Assembly (NCBI GenBank): GCA_002426025.1
Contig: DINP01000096.1
Span: 41,402-53,575 of the forward strand
Length of the DNA: 12,174 nucleotides
Reading direction: 5' to 3'
Origin: Bacteroidales bacterium UBA5537
Lineage (GTDB): Bacteria > Bacteroidota > Bacteroidia > Bacteroidales > Lentimicrobiaceae
How positions within the stretch are numbered: position 1 is the first letter of the stretch; each line of letters starts with the position of its first letter. Below the pieces are notes generated by a model. The model had not been told where the DNA came from and made no database searches. It worked only from the letters and a program-made list of their open reading frames with translations. Positions 1 through 7,251 of the stretch are shown here, in pieces. The position numbers and the translations under genes are program-made.

Positions 1-293
1 GCCCAGTTGTTTGCTTCGATTGTGGTGTCGAAAAGGATGCGTTTAAATGAGAAAGTTGAGAAAAGATCGTCGGCTACCCATTGGAAATAGAGAAACAGGT
101 AAGAACAAAAAGCGAACAAGAGGTAGATTGCAGAAAGTATAAAGAAAACCCCGGTAATCTTTTTAACCCGGCCATCTATCAGCCAGCCGGGCAAGCCGAA
201 TGTCCGGGTTTTACTGCCGGCTTTTTTTCGGGGTGATTCAGCGAACTCATCCTTCTGTTTGCTCTTTTTTAGCGTGTTCCCTTTTACTGCCAT
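1..293 (-). CDS. ftsK: DNA translocase FtsK, N-terminal fragment (cut by window edge)
   Basis: An open frame begins at the ATG at 293 and runs off the window edge without a stop, giving 97 complete codons. The start of the protein is strongly basic (many Lys and Arg in residues 4-30). It is followed by GLPGWLIDGR (33-42) and one long hydrophobic segment at about residues 46-70. Next comes a polar loop with an FQWVADD stretch (70-76) and a Trp-containing end (EANNW, 93-97). This matches the layout of Bacteroidota FtsK: cytoplasmic basic tail, first of four membrane helices, then a periplasmic loop ending near 'NWLGxxGA'. FtsK anchors at the septum and pumps DNA during chromosome dimer resolution. 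The motor domain lies outside the window, so the call rests on the N-terminal pattern only. It is separated from the DUF4412 gene by about 136 bases containing a candidate promoter, so it is probably transcribed separately from the parA cluster. The alternative is another membrane protein with a basic tail. Confidence 0.66.
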   Translation of the reverse strand, partial: MAVKGNTLKKSKQKDEFAESPRKKAGSKTRTFGLPGWLIDGRVKKITGVFFILSAIYLLFAFCSYLFLYFQWVADDLFSTFSFKRILFDTTIEANNW

Positions 294-321
294 GCGCAGG
301 GTTTGATATTTAGATTATTTG

Positions 322-349
322 CAAATGTACAAAAACCGGATGATTCAAT
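322..349 (-). promoter_or_regulatory. Candidate promoter for the ftsK-like gene
   Basis: On the minus strand TACATTTG (329-322) fits the Bacteroidota -7 element TAnnTTTG. The nearest -33-like match is ATTG (349-346), only 16 bases upstream, so that half is weak. It would give a leader of about 20 bases before the ATG at 293. Confidence 0.4.
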
Positions 350-429
350 TAATTACTGTTAACGCTATTTTTCCGCAAACAGATAATAGAATCAGCCGGT
401 CGTATTCACCTCCGGTAGAAGTGTTTATT

Positions 430-1107
430 TTATTGACCTCCTCCAAACATTTGCCTGAGTTCTTCGGGTGTCATTTCTTTGTAGTCAGATGGCACTTCAA
501 AATCGCGGTTCGAAACTTTACCTTTTTCAACACTGCTGGCAGTTAGAAACATGTTCATTCCCTGCATTTTATATTGAAACTCCATGGGGATACCAGGCAA
601 GGTGCTGTATTCGTTGTCGTAGAATATTTTGTTGTTTCCGATTGCTTCAGTAAAATACACAATCATTGGACTGGCCATGCTTTTTTCATCACCAAAGTGA
701 ATTTCAGCTTTTTTGCATACAAATCCGGCAATTTCTTTGGTTTCGGAAGTTACATTTACAACAGGAACTTTAGCATTGTTCCCCGATTTGTCCTTAGGCT
801 TCAGAGCGACTTTCTGACCCATCATATCAATCAAGACCGTGGTGGTTTTGGTATCAGCATCCATCAGAATGACCTGGCTCATTGAAGCCATATTGATTTC
901 TACCTTTGATTTGTTGCCATTGAGCGAAACCTTCATATTCTGAGGCATCATAGCGGCCTGCGAGGCATCCATTTTTGCTTCAGGGTAACTGATTTTATAA
1001 TTGATTACACCTTTAAACGGTGAACCTGGCTTCTGAGCTATTCCGGAAACACCTGTTGCCAGGATTAACGCAAAAACCAGTGTTGTTTTCAAAAAAGTAT
1101 TTTTCAT
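430..1107 (-). CDS. Exported DUF4412-family protein
   Basis: This 225-residue protein has a clear N-terminal signal peptide: Lys-rich start, hydrophobic core LVFALILATGVSG (about 10-22), likely cleavage after SGIA (residue 24). The mature part resembles the DUF4412 family of Bacteroidota envelope proteins. Its landmarks are a conserved opening around FKGVINYKISY (31-41), a middle segment around EIAGFVCKKAEIHF and a late STLPGIPMEF element followed by a beta-rich tail. These proteins are presumed periplasmic; their biochemical role is not known to me. It is rich in Met (about 18 of 225, in pairs or short clusters such as AAMMPQNM). The C-terminus (MTPEELRQMFGGGQ) is polar with a Gly run. It starts 29 bases after the cyclophilin gene stop, so it is probably the last gene of the parA-lepB cluster. 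The family call is fairly good; the function is unknown. Confidence 0.75.
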   Translation of the reverse strand: MKNTFLKTTLVFALILATGVSGIAQKPGSPFKGVINYKISYPEAKMDASQAAMMPQNMKVSLNGNKSKVEINMASMSQVILMDADTKTTTVLIDMMGQKVALKPKDKSGNNAKVPVVNVTSETKEIAGFVCKKAEIHFGDEKSMASPMIVYFTEAIGNNKIFYDNEYSTLPGIPMEFQYKMQGMNMFLTASSVEKGKVSNRDFEVPSDYKEMTPEELRQMFGGGQ

Positions 1108-1136
1108 TGTTGATAGATTTTAAGTTTGAACGCTTG

Positions 1137-1577
1137 CTATTCAGTTTCGGTAATAACAATTTTTTCAATTTCATCACCACCTCGGATAAGGTCAATAACT
1201 TCGAGGCCTTCGTAAACCTTGCCGAAACAGGTATGGTTGCGATCGAGATGGCTTGTATTTGCCCTGCTGTGGCAGATAAAGAATTGCGATCCTCCGGTGT
1301 TTCTTCCGGCATGAGCCATTGAAAGCACTCCGCGATCGTGATACTGATTATCGCCATTCAATTCGCAATTGATGCTGTATCCTGGCCCACCTGAACCTGT
1401 TCCGTTCGGGCAACCGCCCTGAATTACGAAATCAGGAATAACACGGTGAAAGGTTAGTCCATCGTAAAAACCACTCTTCGCAAGTTTCACAAAGTTGGCT
1501 ACCGTATTCGGGGCATCCTTTTCAAAAAAATTAACTTTCATAACACCTTTAGCGGTGTGGATTTCTGCTTTATACAT
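1137..1577 (-). CDS. Cyclophilin-type peptidyl-prolyl cis-trans isomerase
   Basis: This 146-residue single-domain cyclophilin catalyses cis-trans isomerisation of Xaa-Pro bonds. The diagnostic core FHRVIPDFVIQGG lies at 43-55 and includes the catalytic Arg (R45), F50 and Q53. GGSQFFI is at 95-101 and the final HTCFGKV block is at 115-121. The Trp that contributes to cyclosporin binding in human CypA (W121) is replaced by His (H110), as in many bacterial cyclophilins. There is no signal peptide, so it should act in the cytoplasm. The length is at the short end for the family, but all the strands appear to be present. It lies 24 bases downstream of lepB and 29 bases upstream of the DUF4412 gene, consistent with one transcript. 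Its link to secretion is only suggested by position. Confidence 0.93.
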   Translation of the reverse strand: MYKAEIHTAKGVMKVNFFEKDAPNTVANFVKLAKSGFYDGLTFHRVIPDFVIQGGCPNGTGSGGPGYSINCELNGDNQYHDRGVLSMAHAGRNTGGSQFFICHSRANTSHLDRNHTCFGKVYEGLEVIDLIRGGDEIEKIVITETE

Positions 1578-1601
1578 GAAAAATTGATTTAAGTTATCAG
1601 A

Positions 1602-3110
1602 CTATTTTATCACCCTGAAGAGTTTGTTCATTCTGATCTTACCGCCAAACAAGCTCTTATTGCCATCGAGCGAAAGCCAGACAAATACTGCTTTACCAAC
1701 AATGTGGTCGCTGGGAACAAAGCCCCAGAAGCGTGAATCGGCTGAGTTGTGCCGGTTGTCGCCCATCATCCAGTAGTAATCGAGTTTAAAAGTATAGCTT
1801 GTGGCCGGTTTGCCATTGATGAGGATGATATTTCCATCAATTTCAAGGTCGTTCAGCTCATAAGCTTTAATTATCCTGGCATATAAGATAATATTCGTGC
1901 TGTTCAACTCAACAGTAACGCCTTTTTTAGGAATTACCAGAGGCCCGAAATTATCAACATTCCAGGGGTAGGCTGAATCGAACGGGAAAATATATGGTTG
2001 CCAGAAGCCTTTGGGTTGAATAATTTTCCTGACTTCTTTAACATTGACAAAGCTTTTAATCTTCTCGGCAGATTCGTTGGTGAGGGTTAGCAAAATTTCA
2101 TCAGGGCCAACGCTCTTGATTTCTTCGGTGATATCCAGTTTTTCGAAGGCTTTTGGATTTATTCTGGTGCCATCGGTCTTTACAATATATTTGAATTGAG
2201 ATAGTTCGGGAATATCGGCAGCTTTGCCATTGATAAAGACAATCTGGTCTTTTATTTCAAGGGTGTCGCCAGGTATCCCGATGCATCGTTTAATATAGTT
2301 TTCGCGCTTATCAACCGGACGGGCAACAATATCACCAAAATTGGCTTTGTCGTTCCATACCCTGAAGCGTCCATAATCCCTTACCAACTGATAATAGCTC
2401 TGATTCTGAACATTGAGGGCAACGGTATCGCCATCAGGATAATTAAAAACCACTACATCGTTGTTTTTAACGGTGGTTAATCCGGGAAACCGGTAGTAAG
2501 GCAGCTTTATCCACTCAACATACGATTTTGCAGTTGCTGTTAGCGGGAGTGTATGGTGTACAAAGGGAAAAGCAATCGGTGTGTTGGGGACTTTAGGCCC
2601 GTAACTGAGTTTGCTGACAAACAGGAAATCACCAACCAGCAAGGATTTCTCCATCGAAGAAGTTGGGATTGTGTAGGCTTCAACCATGAAAATCCGGATA
2701 ATACTTGCAGCGATAACGGCAAAAATTATGGCATCAACCCATTCTCGCACAGGACTTTTCTTGATTCTGACTCTTTCGCCAGGTTCTACATAGCTTTCGC
2801 GCTTGCTGATTCCCAGCCATGGAAGATAGGCATAGGGAAAAAGAACTGAAAGCGCCTGCTGGCCAAGATCGTAGATTTTGTAGCATTTCAAGGTTTCAAC
2901 AACCATCAACATAACCATGAAGGCATTGATGAATGGTAAAATCAGAAAAATATACCACCAAAGAGGTTTGTTGATTATCCTGAGCCAGATATAATAGTTC
3001 AGCAATGGAACTGCGGATTTCCATCCTGGTTCACCGGCAGTTTCGAATATTTTCCACAACAAAACCGGGAAAAAGATGAATATTAAAAAGACAATGAGGG
3101 AAATTGACAT
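1602..3110 (-). CDS. lepB: Signal peptidase I, long Bacteroidota form
   Basis: This 502-residue inner-membrane serine protease (S26 family) removes signal peptides from exported proteins. The N-terminal region carries hydrophobic segments at about 2-19 and 50-71 around AGEPGWKSAVPLLNYY (25-40), which resembles the DUF5684-type region fused to signal peptidases in this phylum. A third membrane segment (about 125-143) precedes the catalytic domain. The nucleophile is Ser152 in IPTSSMEKSL, and the general base is Lys274 in YIKRCIGIPGD. The box MMGDNRHNSADSR begins at 448. About 165 residues separate the Lys box and the GDNR box, far more than in compact signal peptidases; this insertion is usual in Bacteroidota and largely explains the length against E. 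coli LepB. It follows dapB after a 67-base gap that may hold an internal promoter. All catalytic motifs are intact. Confidence 0.95.
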   Translation of the reverse strand: MSISLIVFLIFIFFPVLLWKIFETAGEPGWKSAVPLLNYYIWLRIINKPLWWYIFLILPFINAFMVMLMVVETLKCYKIYDLGQQALSVLFPYAYLPWLGISKRESYVEPGERVRIKKSPVREWVDAIIFAVIAASIIRIFMVEAYTIPTSSMEKSLLVGDFLFVSKLSYGPKVPNTPIAFPFVHHTLPLTATAKSYVEWIKLPYYRFPGLTTVKNNDVVVFNYPDGDTVALNVQNQSYYQLVRDYGRFRVWNDKANFGDIVARPVDKRENYIKRCIGIPGDTLEIKDQIVFINGKAADIPELSQFKYIVKTDGTRINPKAFEKLDITEEIKSVGPDEILLTLTNESAEKIKSFVNVKEVRKIIQPKGFWQPYIFPFDSAYPWNVDNFGPLVIPKKGVTVELNSTNIILYARIIKAYELNDLEIDGNIILINGKPATSYTFKLDYYWMMGDNRHNSADSRFWGFVPSDHIVGKAVFVWLSLDGNKSLFGGKIRMNKLFRVIK

Positions 3111-3155
3111 ACAATCAGATTTGAATTATTTTCCATGTGAAAACCGGACAATTTG

Positions 3156-3163
3156 CAAACTTA
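3156..3163 (-). promoter_or_regulatory. Possible internal promoter -7 element ahead of lepB
   Basis: TAAGTTTG on the minus strand (3163-3156) fits TAnnTTTG and sits in the 67-base gap between dapB and lepB, the largest gap in the cluster. No -33 TTTG lies at the expected distance, so this may be chance. Confidence 0.25.
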
Positions 3164-3177
3164 ATCTTTTTATTGAT

Positions 3178-3897
3178 TCAGGAAGTTGAATTAAGTAAAT
3201 CAGACATCCCGAAAACACCGCTTTTGCCGCTTATCCACTCGGCAGCAAGCACCGCTCCTATGGCAAAACCGGTTCGGCTGTGGGCTGTGTGTTTTATTTC
3301 GATCGAATCGGTATCTGAACTCCATTCAATTAGGTGAGTGCCAGGCGCTTCTCCGGTACGTTCGCTGAAAACCGGCAGGGTCTCCTTATTTATTGCATTT
3401 CCTGAAATCCATTTACTATAAGTCTTGTTTGACGCAATAATGTCGTTGGCTAGTGCAATAGCAGTGCCGCTCGGTGCATCGAGTTTATGAATATGATGAA
3501 TTTCATTTAGCCGGGCTTTATAATTGTGCCCTGAAATCATTTGAGCAAGTTTTCGGTTGATCTCGAAAAAAATATTGACGCCAATGCTGAAATTGGGAGC
3601 ATGAAAAAGCGCTCCACTGGTTTTATAACAGAGGACTTTTGACTTTTCAAGACGATCTGACCATCCGGTAGTTCCGGTAACAACTGCCACCCCCGAATTA
3701 AGGCAATGATTTACAACGATTTCGGCTGAATCCGGGGTGCTGAAATCAATCACAACATCACAGCTTTCAGGCGAAAGCTTGATTTTTTTCCAATCTTCTT
3801 TTTTGTCAGGAGTGGCAACAATAACGTGTCCTCTTCCTCTGGCAATCTTTTCAATTTCGTGGCCCATACGGCCATACCCTGAAATGATAATTTTCAA
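3178..3897 (-). CDS. dapB: 4-hydroxy-tetrahydrodipicolinate reductase
   Basis: DapB reduces 4-hydroxy-tetrahydrodipicolinate with NAD(P)H, a step towards meso-diaminopimelate and lysine. The protein has 239 residues, the compact Bacteroidota size (E. coli has 273). The nucleotide-binding motif GYGRMG is at 7-12, and VVIDFSTP (48-55) and GTTGW (75-79) belong to the dinucleotide-binding domain. The signature EIHHIHKLDAPSGTA (132-146) contains the catalytic His134 and Lys138, equivalent to His159 and Lys163 of the E. coli enzyme. The C-terminal HTAHSRTGFAIGAVLAAEW block is typical. It lies 12 bases after the DUF5683 gene, in the parA-parB-DUF5683-dapB-lepB order seen widely in the phylum. It appears complete, with no missing key residues. 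Confidence 0.96.
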   Translation of the reverse strand: MKIIISGYGRMGHEIEKIARGRGHVIVATPDKKEDWKKIKLSPESCDVVIDFSTPDSAEIVVNHCLNSGVAVVTGTTGWSDRLEKSKVLCYKTSGALFHAPNFSIGVNIFFEINRKLAQMISGHNYKARLNEIHHIHKLDAPSGTAIALANDIIASNKTYSKWISGNAINKETLPVFSERTGEAPGTHLIEWSSDTDSIEIKHTAHSRTGFAIGAVLAAEWISGKSGVFGMSDLLNSTS

Positions 3898-3909
3898 AAC
3901 AATTGTTTT

Positions 3910-4515
3910 TCAAAGAGTTAAACTTAGTCGCAGGCCGGTTGCATAGTGGTCCTTTCTACCTGTTGGCATCATAAAAACAGGATCAAACCGTAACGACAAA
4001 TTGTCAGAAATGTCGTAATCAAAAAAGTGTGCATCCACTGCAGCGTCAATAACATTCAGCAGATACCAGACCGTAGAGAAAATCACTGTCAGCTCGACAC
4101 GCCGCCTGTAAAAATCGCGGCCACGCAATAAATCGCTGGTATTAGGGTAGCGTAGTACGTATTCATTATCAGTAGGAGTTGAGTCATTATTTATCACATA
4201 ACGATAAGCCTCGGTGAATTTCTTCGTTTCATCGTTATTGATTTTGAAATTGTAGGCAAGCGCTCCAAAACCAGCATATATTATCGGAATTTTCCAGTAT
4301 TTTTTATTGTATGCCTGACCGAGTCCCGGCAGGATAAGCGAATATATGGTAGCCTTGTGAGCTGAATGAACTTCAGGTGTAGATGTATCAGCAACCGGAA
4401 TTTGGATTACTTCAGGAATGGTGTCTTGTGCTGACATTGGCTTTAAAAAAATAAAGCACAATAAAACAGACAAGACCACCTTTACAGTAGAAGTGGTCCT
4501 GAATGGCTTCATCAT
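3910..4515 (-). CDS. DUF5683-family envelope protein
   Basis: The DUF5683 signature SLILPGLGQAYNKKYWKIP is present, followed by hydrophobic IIYAGFGALAYNF and, later, YRRRVELTVIFSTVWYLLNVIDAAVDAHFFDYD. It has two hydrophobic stretches after the signal sequence and a beta-like C-terminus (FDPVFMMPTGRKDHYATGLRLSLTL). This suggests a membrane or outer-membrane-associated protein; the function is not established. An upstream in-frame ATG at 4542 would add nine residues. I prefer the ATG at 4515 (or the adjacent one at 4512), because it gives a normal signal peptide: short basic start, hydrophobic VVLSVLLCFIFL, and likely cleavage after MSA before QDT. From 4515 it is 201 residues. It sits between parB and dapB, as in many Bacteroidota genomes. 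No purine-rich ribosome site decides the start. Confidence 0.82.
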   Translation of the reverse strand: MMKPFRTTSTVKVVLSVLLCFIFLKPMSAQDTIPEVIQIPVADTSTPEVHSAHKATIYSLILPGLGQAYNKKYWKIPIIYAGFGALAYNFKINNDETKKFTEAYRYVINNDSTPTDNEYVLRYPNTSDLLRGRDFYRRRVELTVIFSTVWYLLNVIDAAVDAHFFDYDISDNLSLRFDPVFMMPTGRKDHYATGLRLSLTL

Positions 4516-4563
4516 AATATTAAATTGTCTTAAAGGAGTCATTCCCGGGCTGATTGCCAGCTT

Positions 4564-5451
4564 TTAACCATTTAAGTCTGAAAGCAGGCGCTCAAGTTCT
4601 TTTTGTGAATTAAAACTGATAACGATGCTTCCTTTGCCTTTATTGTTCAGTTGTACATTGACTTTCGTATTGAGTTTGGCGGCAATGTGCTGACGTTTGC
4701 TGTCAATTTCAACCGGAAGTTCTCTGGGTTCGGCCGATTTTTTAACAACGGGCTGACGGCTGAGATTACGCACTATTTCTTCAACTTCGCGCACCGAAAG
4801 GTCTTTGGTGATAATATTATGTAGAATTGTAATTTGTGTCGGTTCATCGTCAATGTTGATCAATGCCCTGGCGTGTCCCATTGTAATTTTACCATCTCTG
4901 ATCGAAACCTGAAGCTCGGCAGGCAATTTAAGTAAACGGATATAGTTGGAAATGGTAGTTCTGTTTTTTCCAACACGCTGGCTTAGCTCATCGTGCGTGA
5001 GTTCACATTCATCAATCAGGCGCTGGTAGCTGATTGCAATTTCAAGTGCGTTGAGGCTTTCGCGCTGAATATTCTCGACCAAAGCCATTTCGAGCATTTG
5101 CTGATCGTTGGCTATGCGGATGTAGCAGGGGATTTCTTCAATCCCTGCCAGTTTTGAAGCTTTCAGCCTGCGCTCACCAGAGATAAGCTGATATTTGTCG
5201 TAACCCATTTTCCTGACGGTAATGGGTTGAATAATTCCTTGCTCTTTTATAGATGTAGCAAGGTCATTCAGCGCTTCCGGGTCAAAATCTTCACGTGGTT
5301 GGAACGGATTGGGCTCAATCTGGGCAACAGGCAGAGAAGCAATGGCTCCGGCAACAAAACTGCCGGAAATATCGGTAGAAGTGATATCAGTTTCAGGGCT
5401 TTCGAGTATGGCGCTAAGTCCACGGCCAAGAGCTTTTTTCTTAGGATTCAT
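4564..5451 (-). CDS. parB: Chromosome-partitioning protein ParB (parS-binding CTPase clamp)
   Basis: This is a 295-residue ParB. The start ATG at 5451 is chosen because it begins MNPKKKALGRGLSAIL, the conserved N-terminal peptide that stimulates the ParA ATPase. The frame stays open upstream to 5544, but that part only overlaps parA. The CTP-binding N-domain holds the GERR motif (92-95) and ENIQRE (126-131). A helix-turn-helix follows (LSQRVGKNRTTISNYIRLLKLP region), then the parS-recognition and linker part. The C-terminal dimerisation segment includes GKGSIVISFNSQKELERLL. ParB loads at parS, spreads as a clamp and, with ParA, segregates the origin region. The start overlaps the parA stop by 11 bases (5441-5451), implying coupled translation. 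No parS-like site was seen in this window. Confidence 0.96.
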   Translation of the reverse strand: MNPKKKALGRGLSAILESPETDITSTDISGSFVAGAIASLPVAQIEPNPFQPREDFDPEALNDLATSIKEQGIIQPITVRKMGYDKYQLISGERRLKASKLAGIEEIPCYIRIANDQQMLEMALVENIQRESLNALEIAISYQRLIDECELTHDELSQRVGKNRTTISNYIRLLKLPAELQVSIRDGKITMGHARALINIDDEPTQITILHNIITKDLSVREVEEIVRNLSRQPVVKKSAEPRELPVEIDSKRQHIAAKLNTKVNVQLNNKGKGSIVISFNSQKELERLLSDLNG

Positions 5452-6256
5452 TTTCGGTATTGATTTGTTTTTCGGAAGTTTTAATCCTTGTAAGTTCGTT
5501 TTTCTGCAGAATTTCGCGGGCAAGGTTAAGGTAGTTAACTGCACCGGTGCTGTTTATGTCGTGCATGATTATGGTTTCACCAAAACTGGGTGCTTCGCCA
5601 AGCTTGGTATTACGGTTGATCATGGTTTCAAAAACCATATCCTGAAAATGCGCTTTAACTTCATCAACAACCTGATTCGATAAACGCAGGCGTGAATCGT
5701 ACATTGTCAGTAAAATGCCTTCAATATCAAGATTGGTATTTAACCTTGACTGAACTATTTTTATGGTATTCAGCAATTTACCCAGTCCTTCCAGGGCAAA
5801 ATATTCGCACTGAACCGGAACTACAACAGAATCAGCAGCTACAAGTGCATTTACAGTGATGAGGCCGAGGGATGGGGAGCAATCAATTACAATAAAATCA
5901 TACTGATCTTTAATTTTATTAACCAATTTCCGAAGCATAAACTCACGGTTGGGCTGGTTAATCATCTCAATTTCGGCACCAACCAGATCAATATGGGCAG
6001 GAAGCAGGTCGAGGTTTGGCGTACTGGTTGACAGGATAATGTTTTGAGGTTCAACTTCATCCATCAGACATTCATAAATACTGGTTTTAATATTTTTAGG
6101 ATCAAAACCAACACCTGAAGTTGAATTTGCCTGGGGATCGGCATCAATAATCAGCGTGCGTCGTTCAAGCACGGCAAATGCTGCCCCAAGGTTAATCGTT
6201 GTTGTGGTTTTACCTACGCCTCCCTTTTGATTCGCAATAGCAATTACTTTTCCCAT
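5441..6256 (-). CDS. parA: Chromosome-partitioning ATPase ParA (Soj type)
   Basis: This 271-residue ParA/Soj ATPase forms a DNA-bound gradient that moves ParB-parS complexes. The deviant Walker A box KGGVGKTT is at 11-18 with both Lys11 and Lys16. Walker A' is IIDADPQAN (36-44), and Walker B is FIVIDCSPSLG (121-131). The sequence lacks the N-terminal helix-turn-helix of plasmid-type ParA, so it is the chromosomal type. It is the first gene of the seven-gene minus-strand cluster and has a good promoter about 60 bases upstream. The last residues (ENES) are encoded over the parB start, an overlap of 11 bases. The sequence is complete and typical. Confidence 0.97.
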   Translation of the reverse strand: MGKVIAIANQKGGVGKTTTTINLGAAFAVLERRTLIIDADPQANSTSGVGFDPKNIKTSIYECLMDEVEPQNIILSTSTPNLDLLPAHIDLVGAEIEMINQPNREFMLRKLVNKIKDQYDFIVIDCSPSLGLITVNALVAADSVVVPVQCEYFALEGLGKLLNTIKIVQSRLNTNLDIEGILLTMYDSRLRLSNQVVDEVKAHFQDMVFETMINRNTKLGEAPSFGETIIMHDINSTGAVNYLNLAREILQKNELTRIKTSEKQINTENES

Positions 6257-6320
6257 TCGATTGTAGTTAACTTATAGTCAGCATTTTATGATTAAATCTG
6301 TTGTCCTGTTCAGGGATTTA

Positions 6321-6351
6321 CAAAGGTACGATTTTTTATTCCCCTACCAAG
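6321..6351 (-). promoter_or_regulatory. Promoter for the parA-to-DUF4412 cluster
   Basis: On the minus strand the -7 element TACCTTTG (6328-6321) fits TAnnTTTG. CTTG (6351-6348) lies 19 bases upstream as the -33 element; TTGG at 18 bases is an alternative register. The predicted start of transcription is near 6314, giving a leader of roughly 58 bases before the parA ATG. Confidence 0.6.
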
Positions 6352-6443
6352 AAATCAGGATGGGTGTGAATAACTTTAACAGGAAATGGAGGATTTCAAT
6401 TATCGAAACACCGGCATAGTTAGTGAGTTATAAAGGTAACATT

Positions 6444-6455
6444 GCTTTATAAAGC
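6444..6455. repeat. 12-base perfect palindrome between the DUF3276 gene and parA
   Basis: GCTTTATAAAGC is self-complementary over 12 bases. Part of it (TTATAAAG, 6447-6454) is repeated directly at 6428-6435, 19 bases earlier. It lies about 93-104 bases upstream of the parA -33 element and downstream of the DUF3276 stop. No U-tract follows on the minus strand, so it does not look like an intrinsic terminator. It could be a protein-binding site or chance in AT-rich DNA. Confidence 0.3.
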
Positions 6456-6520
6456 TCAGTATCACGAGGCTGGTTAATTGCTGATAAGTTCAGAAGATTG
6501 AAGATTGTGGGTGCAGGAAT

Positions 6521-6865
6521 TTATTTGTCGTCGAAATCAAAGTCTTCAATTTCGGATGCTTTGGACGGTTCACCGACTTCCTGCAATTCAGCTCCTTCCG
6601 CATTGTTTCCATCATTGCAAAAACGGATGGTTTCAGTCAGTCCTTCAATAAATTTTTCAAAGTCTTCTTTGTAAAGAAACAGTTTGTGCTTTTCGTAGGT
6701 GAATTTGTTCAGGTTGTTATCGAATCGCCGCTTGCTTTCTGTAATTGTAATGTAGTACTCGTCAAATTTAGTGGCTTTAACATCGAAAAAATAAGTTCTT
6801 TTACCTGCTCTGATTGCCCGCGAGAATACCTCATCTTTTTGTTCTCTGTTTTCAAACTCTTCCAT
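6521..6865 (-). CDS. DUF3276 / PUR-like nucleic-acid-binding protein
   Basis: This 114-residue protein contains the compact Bacteroidota PUR-domain pattern: VFSRAIRAGKRTYFFDVKATK, then YYITITESKRRFD, then KHKLFLYKEDFEKFIEGL. Together these form the beta-beta-beta-beta-alpha PUR repeat. Bacterial PUR proteins are small single-repeat homologues of eukaryotic Pur-alpha and bind single-stranded DNA or RNA; the cellular target is unknown. The acidic tail (EIEDFDFDDK) is a common feature of small nucleic-acid-binding proteins. Its own promoter lies directly upstream, and 264 bases separate it from parA, so it is probably transcribed alone, divergently from nusB. It is complete, with a start that agrees with the conserved MEEF-like beginning. 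Confidence 0.88.
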   Translation of the reverse strand: MEEFENREQKDEVFSRAIRAGKRTYFFDVKATKFDEYYITITESKRRFDNNLNKFTYEKHKLFLYKEDFEKFIEGLTETIRFCNDGNNAEGAELQEVGEPSKASEIEDFDFDDK

Positions 6866-6902
6866 GATAGGCCGGATTTCTTTTTAGTTCCTGTGACTAA
6901 CG

Positions 6903-6933
6903 CAAAAATATAAATAAAATTGTAAGCTGCAAG
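6903..6933 (-). promoter_or_regulatory. Promoter for the DUF3276 gene
   Basis: On the minus strand TATTTTTG (6910-6903) matches the -7 element TAnnTTTG, and CTTG (6933-6930) lies exactly 19 bases upstream. The predicted start is near 6896, leaving a leader of about 31 bases before the ATG at 6865. Confidence 0.65.
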
Positions 6934-7176
6934 CCTCTTACAGAATAAAAAGGGGCGATTTTTACAGTTAACGGATATTATGAGATTATTTATTTGAAAC
7001 AGTTTGAATTGTATGATTAATAAAAATGAATTTATAACATACACCAACTTAACTTACTTTCTGATATTCAGTCTTATCTGAAAATTTCAGTAGGGTCTTA
7101 TATCAGCACGCCTGAAATCTACACTGAAGTCAGAAAAACGAACAAATTGCCTGAAATGCTGATGGGATAAATGAAA

Positions 7177-7209
7177 TTGCTGCCGGTATTGGCTAAAACC
7201 TTACTTTTG
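7177..7209 (+). promoter_or_regulatory. Candidate nusB promoter
   Basis: TACTTTTG (7202-7209) matches TAnnTTTG. A weak -33 (TTGC, 7177-7180) lies 21 bases upstream. The predicted start is near 7216, which falls inside the longest open frame and so argues that translation starts at 7252, not at 7171. Confidence 0.5.
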
Positions 7210-7251
7210 CAGCGGAAAAAGAAGTGGATTATAGTTCATTTACATAGAAAC

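Larger units (their letters stand above)
6866..7251. other. Divergent intergenic region between the DUF3276 gene and nusB
   Basis: This is 386 bases of AT-rich DNA with no credible gene. The left end holds the minus-strand promoter of the DUF3276 gene (6903-6933) and the right end a plus-strand -7 element for nusB (7202-7209). An antisense open frame crosses 6709-7047 but has no family features and reads over the DUF3276 gene in another frame. I see no tRNA, riboswitch or clear hairpin with a U-tract in 6934-7175. Confidence 0.6.

Noticed and set aside
3129..3144. parS-like sequence around CATGTG in the dapB-lepB gap
   Set aside because: Only about 11 of 16 positions agree with the parS consensus and the central CACGTG core itself is broken.
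5452..5544. 31-residue N-terminal extension of ParB
   Set aside because: It is read from within parA in another frame; the conserved ParB start peptide is at 5451.
6709..7047. Antisense-frame open frame overlapping the DUF3276 gene and its promoter
   Set aside because: It shares DNA with a clear PUR-like gene and its product shows no family features.
7171..7251. 27-residue N-terminal extension of NusB
   Set aside because: It does not fit the family and is crossed by a good promoter -7 element at 7202-7209; the conserved start MLSRRHLRIKVMQ is at 7252.
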